From contig BSQZ01000018.1 of assembly GCA_033239005.1 (NCBI GenBank), positions 2,901,036 through 2,965,035 on the forward strand: a stretch of DNA of 64,000 nucleotides. Reading direction: 5' to 3'. The translations under genes were made by a program, and so were the position numbers. The notes beneath the pieces are model-generated. The model worked only from the letters and a program-made list of their open reading frames with translations, was not told the origin of the DNA and made no database searches. Positions 53,583-64,000 of the stretch are shown piece by piece (the stretch's first letter is position 1; the number at the start of each line of letters is the position of its first letter). Source of the DNA: Lamellibrachia satsuma (taxonomy: Eukaryota > Annelida > Polychaeta > Sabellida > Siboglinidae).

Positions 53583-53615
53583 ATGGACAAGGCGGTCCAA
53601 CGTGGTGAACTATGA
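53583..53615 (+). other. Ten-codon upstream ORF overlapping the METTL25-type start
   Basis: ATG at 53583 opens MDKAVQRGEL, and its TGA (53613-53615) overlaps the main ATG (53612-53614) as ATGA. Whether the transcript includes this ATG depends on the unknown start site. Confidence 0.45.
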
Positions 53616-56600
53616 ACGTTAATATAACAAATCCTGTCGATAATCTGGAAGCCATTGTTGAGTTCTGCATCCGTTATCAGTGGGTGTATGATTTGCAGTT
53701 GACAAAATACTTTGTTGACAAGGCATGGGAAAAGATTCCACCAGATGTAAGCTGAAAAATATCTAACTACTGGGTCTGGGGTATGTTTAAGCGAGTTCTT
53801 TTAAAGCTCCACAATTAGATTCTTTTAGATTTTTCGTTTGTCTCATTTCTAAAAAAATGAAACCTATCTTGTATTGACTACAACATGTTACAGTGCTGGC
53901 AAATGTGTTATTTAGTTTTGATGAAATCATCAGAAAAAGTATTAAATTAAGTTATTAAGTATGTTTTAAATTAATTATGATTAAGATGAACTGTAATTCA
54001 GCAATGCAAAATTGTAACGTAGAGCTTGGTAGATAAACAGCAATGCCACTTCGGTATAAAGATGTAACTAAATTAATTGTGTACCCTTAGCAGGTGTTGT
54101 GGAACATATATTTCATATAATTTATCTAGTAAGTAAACTTGTATTTATGATTATATTTTAGTGGAAAGATCCACTCACATCACTGACACAGGATGAACTG
54201 AATGCTTTTCCACATGGATTCTTCAAGGTAATGCTGTAGATGCATGACATTTTACTGGTTAACCCATTTTACTATAGTATTTTGACATACATAATCTTAT
54301 TCATATGCATGTCTATGTTTATCTTTCTTCTGCCTGTAGGTTGCCTATGACCCTCCTTTGATTATATATCTCGTGTTTCAAAATAACAGTAGCCTGTTAG
54401 CCAATGGCTACCACAATTTCTGTTAGACTACTGGTGTTGGAGTAGTGGGAGCGTGGTGGTCTACTGCAAAATCTGGGTGGTCTAATTGTCAGTGATGTTC
54501 TTCTAATTGTAGTGCCTGGGTAGAGAACGCCTACTAACTTCCCTTATGTACCTGTGTTCCAGTAATTGCGACTACTTAATCATACCAAATAGCAACCCTC
54601 TTTTTATTATTTATTTCTTTCAACATTTGTAATTAAATGTACGTGTATTTCTATTAATTTTCTTTGCTAAATTTAATGTGAAATTTATTGTGAAAACATA
54701 ACACCAGGTGGATGGCAAGTTGTAATTTCTAAGCAAATCAGCCACATGTATAGCTTATTGTTATGTCATGTCATATACAACCTATGGGTATATAAATCAT
54801 GTAATATTGATAATATATCTGTTGACTAGGAATCATGTCCAGAAAGCTTGAAAGAGTTCATTCAGACAAGCCACACATTGTCACTTCCCAGAAGTCCACT
54901 GTCATGTCACATGACCAGAACTGAACTGGACAAGAACATGAGAAAAGGAATGAATCCAAAGAAAATTCATGAAGTCAGTCAAATGGCTGGAGTTGTGGAC
55001 AAACTCTGCAGAGAATGTGGTGTACAGCACATTATTGACATAGGTTCAGGTTTGGTAAGTAAAATTTAATAAAATAATCAGATGTGTTTGAGTAATGTCA
55101 TAAGTTGGTTTTTAGTGAAGCCAGTCAGTACTGTATTCACATATTATAAATTGTTTTTCTAAGTGACAAGTTGGGCATGTTAAACTACAAGATTATAGTA
55201 ATAATAAAAGAATATGCTGTTACTCCGGGTATTAACTATATAACCTAACATATATGTTGCCAGGTGCCATGTCAACTATCAGCCTATTATTGGCACTGTA
55301 GGCAATGACTAATCCTGCAGTTAGTGATGTGAAGTGTTCAGTGCATCGGTATTGTATTATAGCAATATTTTATTTGGTATGATAATAATATTTTATTTGG
55401 TATATAAATAAAACCATTTTATTTGATATAATATAAATAACTAGCATTGATGATCTGTCTGAATCACATCCAATTGCAGGGATACTTAGGACAAGTGTTG
55501 AGTGCTGACTATGGATACAAGGTTCTGGGCTTGGAAGGGGTCGAGACTCGCTCTCATGATGCAGAGAAACAAGCTATGAAGAAAGGTAAGTTTCGCAGCG
55601 ATCCAATTTCAATGCTATTGGATATTATTAAACACATTTCTTACATATGTGGACATTTGATGTACACTATGCATAACTCAAGAACAATAGTTATATACAA
55701 TTGTTAACAACAGTATGCATGTTTCTGCCATTGATATGTGAACTACATCAAACGTCCACCCACGCTTCATGAAACCGGCAGTTGTACATGATTTTTTGGG
55801 GCGTGAAGTTGTCATTGCCATTCGCAATGCCCTACAAGAACTTGCCTGGGTGGTGCAAGCAGCCATAAGCTCTTGTCTTGTCTCCTGTGCATCGCAGGGC
55901 AGCTTGGCTAGTTTGTTATAATATATTCACCTGTCCCATAACCATGGATGCCCACTGGAGCACTTCCTCTGATGATCTAACAATCTGACTCTACCTTTGC
56001 CACTCCCTTGCTGCCACTACCTCTGCTGGGTGTCAAGTCCTGTCCATTTCTTGATGTTGTCTGTCCAGTTCTTTCTCTGACTGTGCCTTAGAGGGTGATT
56101 TTACTAGGTCAGTAGACTTTGTGATATTGCAGTACCATACAAGCTTGCACATTAAAAAAAATACTTATTAAGCCATGCATTTATATTTCAGAATTATCAA
56201 ACACAGATTTCAGATCCATCACATTCACACTTCACAACACTGATGAGTGCTTCGTGGACTTTCAGCAAATGCTTCATGATGAGCTACTGTGTAAAGAAAG
56301 TACAACACCAAAGGAGTATCTGGCAGAAGAGGAGATAATCCGGCTGGTGGGCAACACACAGAAGGACAGTCAACTGTCACATGGAGAGAGTCCAGTGTTG
56401 GAGAAGCATCAGTCAGATGAGGCAATCCACCCACTTCAGTGTGAGTGCTGTGGGTCCACAGACCATCTATGTTACCAAGGAATGACACAGAAGACTGGTG
56501 TGTGTAACTGTGCAGTTGCCAGTGGCAGATACAGGGATTACGAACAAAGTGAGCATATTTGATATATCCATCAGTGTTTATTCTCAGAAGGAAATGATAA

Positions 56601-59600
56601 AGTGGACTCTGCTTAACAGAATCACAAGTAACAGAATCAACCATTTAGTAGAATAAAATATATTGGCTTGGATGGAGTCATTCCCTATGCCAGCTCTATT
56701 CAAATGTGCTGCAATAAGAATCAGCTGCTTAAATCAAATTGTTCTGGTCTGAAGTAATTCTATTAAGTGGAGTCCATTGGACCTGTAATTAAACACTGTT
56801 TTGATGGCCAAATGACAGGATTGAAACTCCTGGAATTCCAAGGATTTAAAAGTAATACAATGTCCAAAGAGTAGGGACTTATGCACCATTTTTTTATTAC
56901 CTTTAGTTCCTGTGAATTTGTCAACCTCCCTCTTCCCTGGAGAGCAATTCCAACAAGCACACAACATGACATTTATAAATTCTAAGTTTGTTTGGTCCTG
57001 GAAATACATGCTCTGGTGACAATAGAAATAACCTACCAGTTGAGTTGAATTGCACCATCACTCAATGCAATGCCCCTATTGCCTTATTCCACAGCTTTGG
57101 AACCTGAACATCGTAAGGCCTCACAGGGTACTCGGAGCATGCCTCTGTGCATGATAGGATTGCACTGCTGCGCTGACCTAACCCCGACCATGCTGCACTT
57201 ACTGACCCGGATGCCAGACATAGCATGTCTTGTGTGTGTTGGATGTTGCTATCACAACATGACCAAAGCAGGTTGGTATTTTTTCATGCAAACTTGTCAG
57301 ACTTATAACCAACTGTAAATTTTCATGTATGATTACAGCACATGGATAGTTTTCAACAATGATTATTAATATGGATATTTTGCACATGTGATCATTAATG
57401 TGGATAGTTTTCAATTATGATCAGTAATGTGGATAGTTTTCAGTTATGATCATTAATGTGGATAGTTTTCGATTATGATCAGTTATGTGGATAGTTTTTC
57501 AAGTAGATTACAATTATGGTTATGTTATGTTACTGAAGTAAGGTAACATGGCAAGATTCCCCTTTGAGAAAATAATGTCATGACACAGTGATATCTTTCC
57601 AAATGTTTAAAAAATAACACAGTGCTGTGTTTTTACTATATACCCTATATGTGTGTTACATGAAAGTCTGCAGTGGAAGGTTTAGAATATCATATGCTGG
57701 TCCTTGCTGGATATAAGGAATGATATGAGGGAACTTATCTGAGAATGGAGTCATGATGTCCCCCCCACTCTCAGCCTCTCTATCTGTCATGATTTCCCAC
57801 CCTCTTTCCTGCAGCCTCCATCTCCCATGATCTCTCTCTATCTTCCCCTCTACTTCCCCTTTTCACCTGTCACTCTCCACAATAGATGCTTTCTCCATAG
57901 ATTCAATGTTTTTTCACTTCCTAAACACATTAATGCATACTCTAGGAGGTCAGATCTCACACAGACAGCTTTCACAGCAATAATAATTTCTTGTTGTGAT
58001 GCAGGTTCACATGAGTACAACTGTTTTCCAATGAGTTCCAAGCTGCAGGCAGTGATGAAATGTGCTCAAGAGAAACACCCGGACTGGAGGCTGAACACAT
58101 ATGCACTGAGGCTGGCTGCTCAAGAAACGAGGTATGTTATTCACTGATATGGTAACTTGGAGTTTAAAGGAAGACAGAGTGTACAATATTTTTCAATGGG
58201 TAACTGATATGGATCTAGCTGGGTGTTTCATTTAATTACAATGTCCAAATTCTTTAAATTTTTCAATCTCAAAGTAACCTAAATTAACAATTGCTGCAGT
58301 ATATTTATTGTCAGATATTGTATGAAATGGGAATTTGACCAGTGATTCCATCTTCAAATATAAAGATTTATTGGTTGGTCTGTTGATGCAGTAAAGCAGT
58401 ATCTTTAATTATGTCATAAAATTAGCATGTTTTAATTCATTGCCAAATAATGTATTTAAAAAAAAAATATTAAGACTTGAAAGAGCAAAGATGTGAAAGA
58501 TAAGTTGTTCAGCTAATCAATGAGCAATGCTGTACTTCAACTTTAAGACGAATATTTCATAATGGAAAGCTTCCACATTAAAAAAATGAATGTCTTTCCA
58601 AGATAACCCATCAAGTGGTACATGAAGATAAGCTGGTTAATGTTCACGTTTAGTTTTATATCTGTAATATTACTCACCATACCATAACACAAATACTTAA
58701 AATTGGTTTTTACAAAAACTCCAACAAAGCTGAATATTTCTCAGAGATTATTTCATATTTGATCCAGGAACAAACAGGTCTCCTGAGGGCGAAATGTGAA
58801 TCGCTCTGAACAATCCTGATGAATGTTGGGAAGTATATGAACAGTGGTGGACACTTATCAAACAGTTCATGAATCGTGACTGCATTTTACCTTGTCTTAT
58901 TTAAGGGCTCGCTGGCAAAAACAGACAGTCGAAGATCACAAGTACCATGTGAAGAACGTGGCATTCAGAGGGATCATTGAGCTATTCTGCCAGACAGGCA
59001 AGTCAACAGGACATAAAGTTTATTTGATATGCAGTTTATCGATCTTGTTGATTAACATTGGTAACGGTAATCTTCAAAAACTGTCCTGCCATTCTATATT
59101 AATTTGCTTCCAACAGTACTTGTTTGTTTTCTTGTCTAGTGGCAAGGCCAGTTGTATCCCCAGAGAATAGGGTGTTTCTCGTTTGAAGCGATAGTTGAAC
59201 AGATAATGCACTTCAAGTTGTGCACACCATAACACGTTAAATATACCTGTTTCATTATAAAATAAACCATTGGTATTAGAATTATGCCATTTTAACACTA
59301 GTTGTTTTAATAAATAATAGAAGTAAATGTGCTAGTGTTTGTTCTCTCTGTTTTAATTCCAAAGGTGTTTATGTGTGAAATGGTCATTGGGGACGGAAGC
59401 GACCATTTATGGGTAATTATGGGCAAATTTGCATAAAACCAACGTGGCGGAAAATGAGACTATCATGCCATATTGCACTGATAATTTGCTGAACTGAAAA
59501 CAGTAAACTTAAATTTTAGCCAACACATCCAACATGTGGGCTCAGATGGACAGCAATGGTTAAAAAGTTACCATTTTGTTCACCTGTGCCCACTGGGATC

Positions 59601-61856
59601 ATGAATTCTGAAATAATTACTATTCTATAAATAATGTTCGTATGTTCTACATAATTGCTCAGCTGTTTTCACACAGAACATTGCGAACTGAACAAGACCA
59701 GAAGGAGAGTGGCAAGGCAAAAGGACTATGACAGTTTTGATACGTATTTGGCAGCAGTATTTGACAGGGCAGCGCTATCAGGTAGGTGTAGACTTATACC
59801 GTGCAGTATCCGGTTGAACCACTTAGTGCTTTACACTCCACAGGTGTACACAATGATAATAATATTTATTTTATATAGCGTCACATCCAATACAGTTCAC
59901 AGCGCTTTACAGATATACAGAAAATATATTAAAAATAATGCATTGTCGTAAAAACAATACTTGTAATATCATAGATAAATTATATATATTGTTTTGCTAT
60001 AAAATAATAATTAAGATGGGCATATAAATGTAATCATGGACTATAAAAAAGTTACTATGGTAGCAGCATGACATATATAATATCATTAAAATAAAATAAA
60101 TTAGGTTAAGCAAAAATATAATAATAAATAAACTAATATAAATGTACACATCATTGAGTTAAGCTAAAAAAGGCTAGGCTAATTAAGCTAAAAAGCATAA
60201 AACAAATAAATGAACTAAGATAAATGTAAACAACTAAGTTAGGGTAAAATGTTTTAGCAGAGAATTACACGTACGTCGCAGTGAATAGGTAGATCTTCAA
60301 GGCTGACTTAAATGAGACCAGTGAGGATTCACAAGTAACACTGGATGGCAGTGCGTTCCACGCTGCTGCCGCTGCTTGGACAAATGTACAGTCAGCGGCT
60401 CTGCTGTGTCATCTCAGGACCACGAGGGTGTTAGTGTCAGCAGAGTGAAGGCATCTGGCTGGCTTGTAGACACACACACACGAGCTTCTGCATATAGATG
60501 GGCAAGAGGTCTTCATGCAGTGCCTTGTACGTAAGCGCAGCAATCTTGAATGTAATACGCTGCTGGATGGATAGCTAGTGCAGTTGGTGAAGAATAGGCA
60601 TCACACTTTCAGGACAAGCCTGGCAAGTAACAAAGTGAGCAGGTGTGTTCTGAAGTCGCTGAAATCGACCAATTTTATTGGCTGAAGCCCAAAACAACAG
60701 AGTTGCAGTAGTCGAAACGGGAGGAATACCATGACATTCAATACACGTTCCACTGTCAGTTGAGTCGGATAACAGTGAATCAAAACAATGTTGCGTAGAT
60801 GCAGCGAGCAAGTGCTGATGGTACGAGACACTTGCACAGTCATATGCGAATAGCTCTCCACTGGAGCTAGCACTACAACTACCGGGTAGTTTAATTAGAT
60901 CAATGTCTGCATTCTCTTGGATGCCAAAATGATTAAGATCCATAATTCTGATCAAAGCTTTGTATCTGTATATGCGGGTGCAGTATTTGCATACAACTAT
61001 GAAAATCTACCAGTATTGTTGTCTTTAACAATCAAACCATGAATTGTTTCTACTACCAACAGCACCACCTGTTCATTTAATACTACTTTTCTGCATTGTT
61101 CAACATAGAGGAACATGTACAGTTTATATAATACAAATGAAATTGAAATGATTTTCACATTTTCCCTGGGGTTAAGGGCAAGCACCCTGCTGTTGTAGTA
61201 ACGTATGCATGGTAATACATTGTTATTTTGACAGGGAACCAAGACATGACATTTGTGCTAAAGAAACTTCAAGATCTCTACTGTGCACATGAACCGTATG
61301 TCGACTTCATCGAGCCTTTTACTGTAAGTAAATATTTGATCTATATAAAGGCCAGAGCAGATCACACATTTCTCACTTTAACTGTTGTTGTTTTGCTTCA
61401 TTTGTTGAGATGATGAACAGTAAAGCGATGTGTTTAATCTATTTATGTTTGCATTATGAAGTTATGGATATTGACTATTTTGTTTAGACAAAATATGTGT
61501 GTGTAGAATAATCCCTCCTCTAGTTTAGTACTGTATTATGATGTATACCAGCCATTTATGATAGCATATAGTATATATATACATATGTAAAAATGGACGA
61601 TCCTTGCCTTGTATCTTCTACTATTATACATTATCAACAGCATCAGTTATAATCATTGTCCTAGGGCTGATATGACCTGCCATAGTTTCTCCTTTCGCAG
61701 GCCCTGCAGATGACACTACAGCCAGTCCTGGAGAGTCTAATCATCATTGACAGACTGCAGTTTCTACGAGAGCATGACCTCAGTGCCACAGCAGTACCTA
61801 TATTCAATGAAGAGATCTCTCCTAGAAATCTTGCACTGATTGGGTGGAAAAATTAA
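53612..61856 (+). CDS. METTL25B: METTL25/METTL25B-type methyltransferase-like protein (544 aa)
   Basis: There are eleven coding exons: 53612-53746, 54162-54227, 54830-55054, 55480-55585, 56192-56548, 57095-57271, 58005-58131, 58906-58997, 59677-59781, 61235-61323 and 61701-61856. The sum is 1635 nt with consistent phases. Residues 135-146 (IIDIGSGLGYLG) form the SAM-binding motif I, split by intron 3. An acidic LEG follows the second strand (160-162). GLHCCADL (318-325) and VGCCYHNM (345-352) match the family blocks GLHACGDL and VGCCY. The C-terminus (PIFNEEISPRNLALI) is closest to METTL25B/RRNAD1. A linker (261-284) has six Cys that might bind metal. Family members are predicted SAM-dependent methyltransferases, and the substrate is not known to me. 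Intron 8 uses a GC donor. The choice of METTL25B over METTL25 is tentative. Confidence 0.9.
55738..55920 (+). mobile_element. Dispersed repeat family B, copy 2
   Basis: It matches 30536-30704 (GAAACCGGCAGTTGTAC, GTGCAAGCAGCCATAAGC, GGCTAGTTTGTTA). It lies in intron 4 of the METTL25-type gene, sense to it. The class is unknown. Confidence 0.6.
56600..56779. mobile_element. ~180-bp MITE in METTL25-type intron 5
   Basis: The left end AGTGGACTCTGCTTAACAGA and the reverse complement of the right end, ATGGACTCCACTTAATAGA, are inverted repeats of about 24 bp. No coding capacity or clear target duplication is seen. Confidence 0.5.
57325..57505. repeat. ~29-bp imperfect tandem repeat, about 6 copies
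   Basis: Units of the form TGTGGATAGTTTTCAATTAT plus GATCATTAA begin about 50 bp into intron 6 of the METTL25-type gene. Confidence 0.85.
58998..59676 (+). other. METTL25-type intron 8, a GC-AG intron
   Basis: The exon ends CAGACAG and the intron starts GCAAGT. The acceptor is TTTTCACACAG. Only this GC donor keeps phase 1 and joins to the open frame of exon 9. The GT four bases downstream would bring a stop after 18 codons. The intron also contains dispersed repeat copy 2. Confidence 0.85.
59155..59452 (+). mobile_element. Dispersed repeat, copy 2 (unclassified)
   Basis: This is the inverted counterpart of 22899-23215, with blocks CACACCATAACACGTTAAAT, CTAGTTGTTTTAATAAATAA and TGTTTGTTCTCTCT. 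It lies inside the GC-AG intron 8. Confidence 0.75.
59851..60955 (-). mobile_element. LINE (CR1/L2-like) 3' fragment in METTL25-type intron 9
   Basis: The minus strand shows FDYCNS, RFQRLQN, PILHQLH-stop-LSIQQRITFKIAALTYKALH and, after frame changes, WNALPSSVTCESSLVSFKSALK. These are the ordered blocks of a LINE ORF2 C-terminus (60955 to about 60275). An AT-rich 3' UTR follows, ending AGCGCT..ATATAAAATAAATATTATTATCATTG in pieces near 59851. It is antisense to the host gene, 5'-truncated and inactivated. Confidence 0.8.
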
Positions 61857-62514
61857 AAGTGGTTGATGGTGGAATCACACAATAAAATGGTGAAGAGCAT
61901 TGCAACTTAACAAAATTCACACAGACAACATATTCAGAAATAGAAAATTTATTTGAATTACTTTGTAATGATGACATCCCGTTAACTGAACACATCTAGC
62001 AGCTAATATTACAAATCTAGCAGCTGCTATAAAATACTTTTTCCCAATCTAACTCAGTCCTGTAACAACCAGCTTTGTTTCTTTGGTTTACAGTTTCTTA
62101 AACAATATAGTCAGTCTGCTCTAAAATGTTAACCATTTAATGTTGATTTGCTGTGATCCATGTGCAACTTTTAATAAAAAATGTCCGCAGCATTAAGTTA
62201 AAATCAAGTTGGTTAAAACATTTGAACCAACAGCTCAGAAATCATAAGACACCTTTCATCATGTGTTGCAGTAAAATGTTTAAACCATTCAGTTGAAGAA
62301 CCCTTGGGCTGGAATTATATCATAGCAAAACTATTTATAATTATATGAACTGGCTCAGTTACAGCCACAGTTCTGAAACCACTAAGTACAGCATTTCCAT
62401 AATATAAGGTCAGAAACATAAAAAAAACATTGATATAGGCGATGGATATAGTGAATCTGTCTTTGTGGGGACATTAGAGTGATGTCTCACTCAGTTTCTA
62501 CATGATTGACATTG
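61857..62514 (+). other. 3' UTR and flank of the METTL25-type gene
   Basis: AATAAA at 61881-61886 lies 25 nt after the stop codon and could give a very short 3' UTR. Beyond it is AT-rich sequence with no gene. Confidence 0.5.
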
Positions 62515-63252
62515 GTTGTGACCAGGCATGGGGCAATTAAAGTTAATTAATTAAATTACAATTAACTCAGAAATTCTCAAATTAAATTAACCTCACACAT
62601 TTATGAGATCAATTAAATTAAATTACCAATTAATTTTAATTCAGTTAATAATTAATTTAAATATGTATACAATATTTTTTATGCATCACAAGAACTGGCA
62701 TGCTTTTGATTTAAGTTGGCACTGTAAAAAGATCCCAAACTGAAGCTATATTACCTTCTCTACATCTCCCCATAAACAGTTATATGTACACATGAACAAA
62801 TTATAGATGCATAGATCTAATGGCTCCATAGGTCCACTTGGCTGCAAGTTGCCAGTCCCAAATGTTTAATTTAAACAGAGATTTGCAGAAGCCAAGATTA
62901 GCCATCAACTTATCACCCAACCAGAGGACATTCTATTGTCCACCCCAGTTGGTACAGTGTATATGTGCTCTGTGATGTTCTCCCTCCTATTCACACATGC
63001 TTTAACCTGATCTCTCTCGGGCTAGTGATTGCAGGCTTTCTGGAAACACCTGGACAACATGGCTGTGAACTATCCAGTAATATAAACTGCTAAATGAGCT
63101 TTTAACTGAGAATTTGTCAATAAAATGAAATTAACCCTTTTTCTTAAAGTTAATTAATTAAATTAAATTAGCCTTTCTGGAAAAGTTAATTAAATTAACT
63201 TAATTGAGTTAACTAAATTAACAATTGAAATTAACCCATGCCTGGTTGTGAC
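62515..63252. mobile_element. hAT-like MITE with perfect 8-bp target duplication
   Basis: The element (62523-63244, 722 bp) starts CAGGCATGGGGCAATTAA and ends in the near-complement, with CCCATGCCTG last. Identical GTTGTGAC octamers flank it at 62515-62522 and 63245-63252. An 8-bp duplication with CAG-type ends is the hAT signature. The interior near each end is rich in AATTAA-type repeats. There is no transposase frame. Confidence 0.85.
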
Positions 63253-63736
63253 AAGAGTGCATTTTCCAGGGTTTCTAAGCTTTTCATTGCCTTGAGCAAG
63301 ACACTGTTGTGAACTAGAGAAACATGTTAATCGGTCAAATAATATTATATTTGCCAAACCACAGCAGTACTTTTTGACATAGCCTTCAGATCTGTTCGGT
63401 TTACACCATGCTATTATTAAGTTATAACAGCTGGGCTTCTTTTTCCAGACCATTCAATGCCATTTTGCAAGTCCAGATATCTAAGGACTTCAATTTCAGC
63501 AAAGAAAATTCCAAATGCATTCTAAGGATATAAAATTCTGTGCAAACCCTAGCAAATTAAATGACAAAGTGCTTACTTAGTTCACCGGTGCAATATCAGT
63601 GGTGCTGCATCGTACAACAGCGATTAGAGAAGAACATGTCACTACAAGCTGTGACGATAAGTACAAGCCACTGATGCCATCGCCAGACATTAGTGGCAGC
63701 ACAGTTTAAAAATGCCCCTAGCACTGCAGGTCCGCT
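63253..63736 (-). other. Probable 3' UTR of the right-edge RNA-export gene
   Basis: It lies downstream of the minus-strand stop at 63737. No other coding signal is present. The poly(A) site was not identified. Confidence 0.45.
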
Positions 63737-63890
63737 TCAATTGTCACCCTGATTCATATACACGTCTAAATCTGCATCAAGCTGTTCTCGTGACACCGGC
63801 TTGCCCTGGCCACGGCCCCATGCCCCACGGCCGCGACTACGACCCCGAAGACTCTGACCTGCACCAATGGCACCGCGACCTCCACGGAAC
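63737..63890 (-). CDS. ALYREF/CHTOP-type RNA-export factor, last exon (partial)
   Basis: The exon is preceded by TTTCAG (minus strand) and begins in phase 1. It encodes 50 residues then TGA. An RGG-rich stretch (FRGGRG, RGRSRGRGAWGRG) precedes PVSREQLDADLDVYM, the C-terminal FoP-duplication motif of ALYREF/THOC4 and CHTOP. In those proteins the RG region binds RNA and the C-terminal helix contacts the TREX helicase DDX39B/UAP56. The upstream exons, including any RRM that would decide between ALYREF and CHTOP, lie beyond the right edge. The nucleus is the expected location. Confidence 0.75.
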
Positions 63891-64000
63891 CTGAAACAGT
63901 CAATGCACTACTGAAACACTAAACCATGCTGCAATTATCTATATAAAACAAATGATGCACATAAGTTAAATGATTTTCTTCCACTATTTATTTCTCAATA
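63891..64000 (-). other. Intron of the right-edge gene
   Basis: This is sequence upstream (minus strand) of the acceptor at 63891, running off the window. Confidence 0.6.

Noticed and set aside
58998..59001. GT donor four bases downstream of the METTL25-type exon 8 end
   Set aside because: It shifts the frame and meets a stop early in exon 9. The GC donor keeps the family sequence continuous.

Overview
The window is nuclear DNA from an animal, most likely a marine invertebrate. The genes are split by spliceosomal introns with animal-type splice sites, the protein families are metazoan, and the spacer is full of degraded LINEs, a tRNA-derived SINE, miniature inverted-repeat elements and many tandem repeats. 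I cannot name the phylum from sequence alone. There are no operons, bacterial genes or CRISPR arrays. The many other open frames are repeat artefacts or shadows of exons.

Layout. 1-9.2 kb: gene-free, with LINE remnants (about 1-410, 5398-5511, 6066-6600) and tandem repeats, including a 508-bp perfect TCGG array and an 18-copy 48-bp array. 9.48-20.7 kb, plus strand: a complete four-exon gene for a 1570-residue cell-surface protein with a signal peptide, more than 40 leucine-rich repeats, a cysteine cap, a 280-residue Thr-rich stalk, one membrane helix and a 44-residue tail rich in signalling motifs. It has a clear TATA/initiator promoter and an upstream ORF. 20.8-33.5 kb: gene-free, with a 101-bp x4 repeat, dispersed repeats and a 32-bp x7 repeat. 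33.5-47.9 kb, minus strand: all 19 coding exons of a DPP8/DPP9-type prolyl dipeptidase (865 aa), with introns holding LINEs, a SINE, DNA-transposon derivatives and a 1.15-kb 29-bp array. 48.2-53.5 kb: spacer with a 47-bp x12 repeat. 53.6-61.9 kb, plus strand: an 11-exon METTL25/METTL25B-type methyltransferase gene (544 aa). 62.5-63.2 kb: a 722-bp hAT-like miniature element with a perfect 8-bp target duplication. 63.7-63.9 kb, minus strand: the last exon of an ALYREF/CHTOP-type RNA-export factor whose remainder lies beyond the right edge.

The exon models were assembled by hand. For each complete gene the splice phases agree at every junction and the summed coding length is a multiple of three: 1570, 865 and 544 codons plus stop. 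The DPP gene and the METTL25-type gene are head-to-head about 5.7 kb apart. The METTL25-type gene and the RNA-export gene converge. The four genes belong to unrelated pathways, and nothing suggests they work as one system. The most novel items are the LRR/mucin-like membrane protein with its tyrosine-motif and PDZ-ligand tail, two upstream ORFs, a GC-AG intron, and several repeat structures with readable histories.
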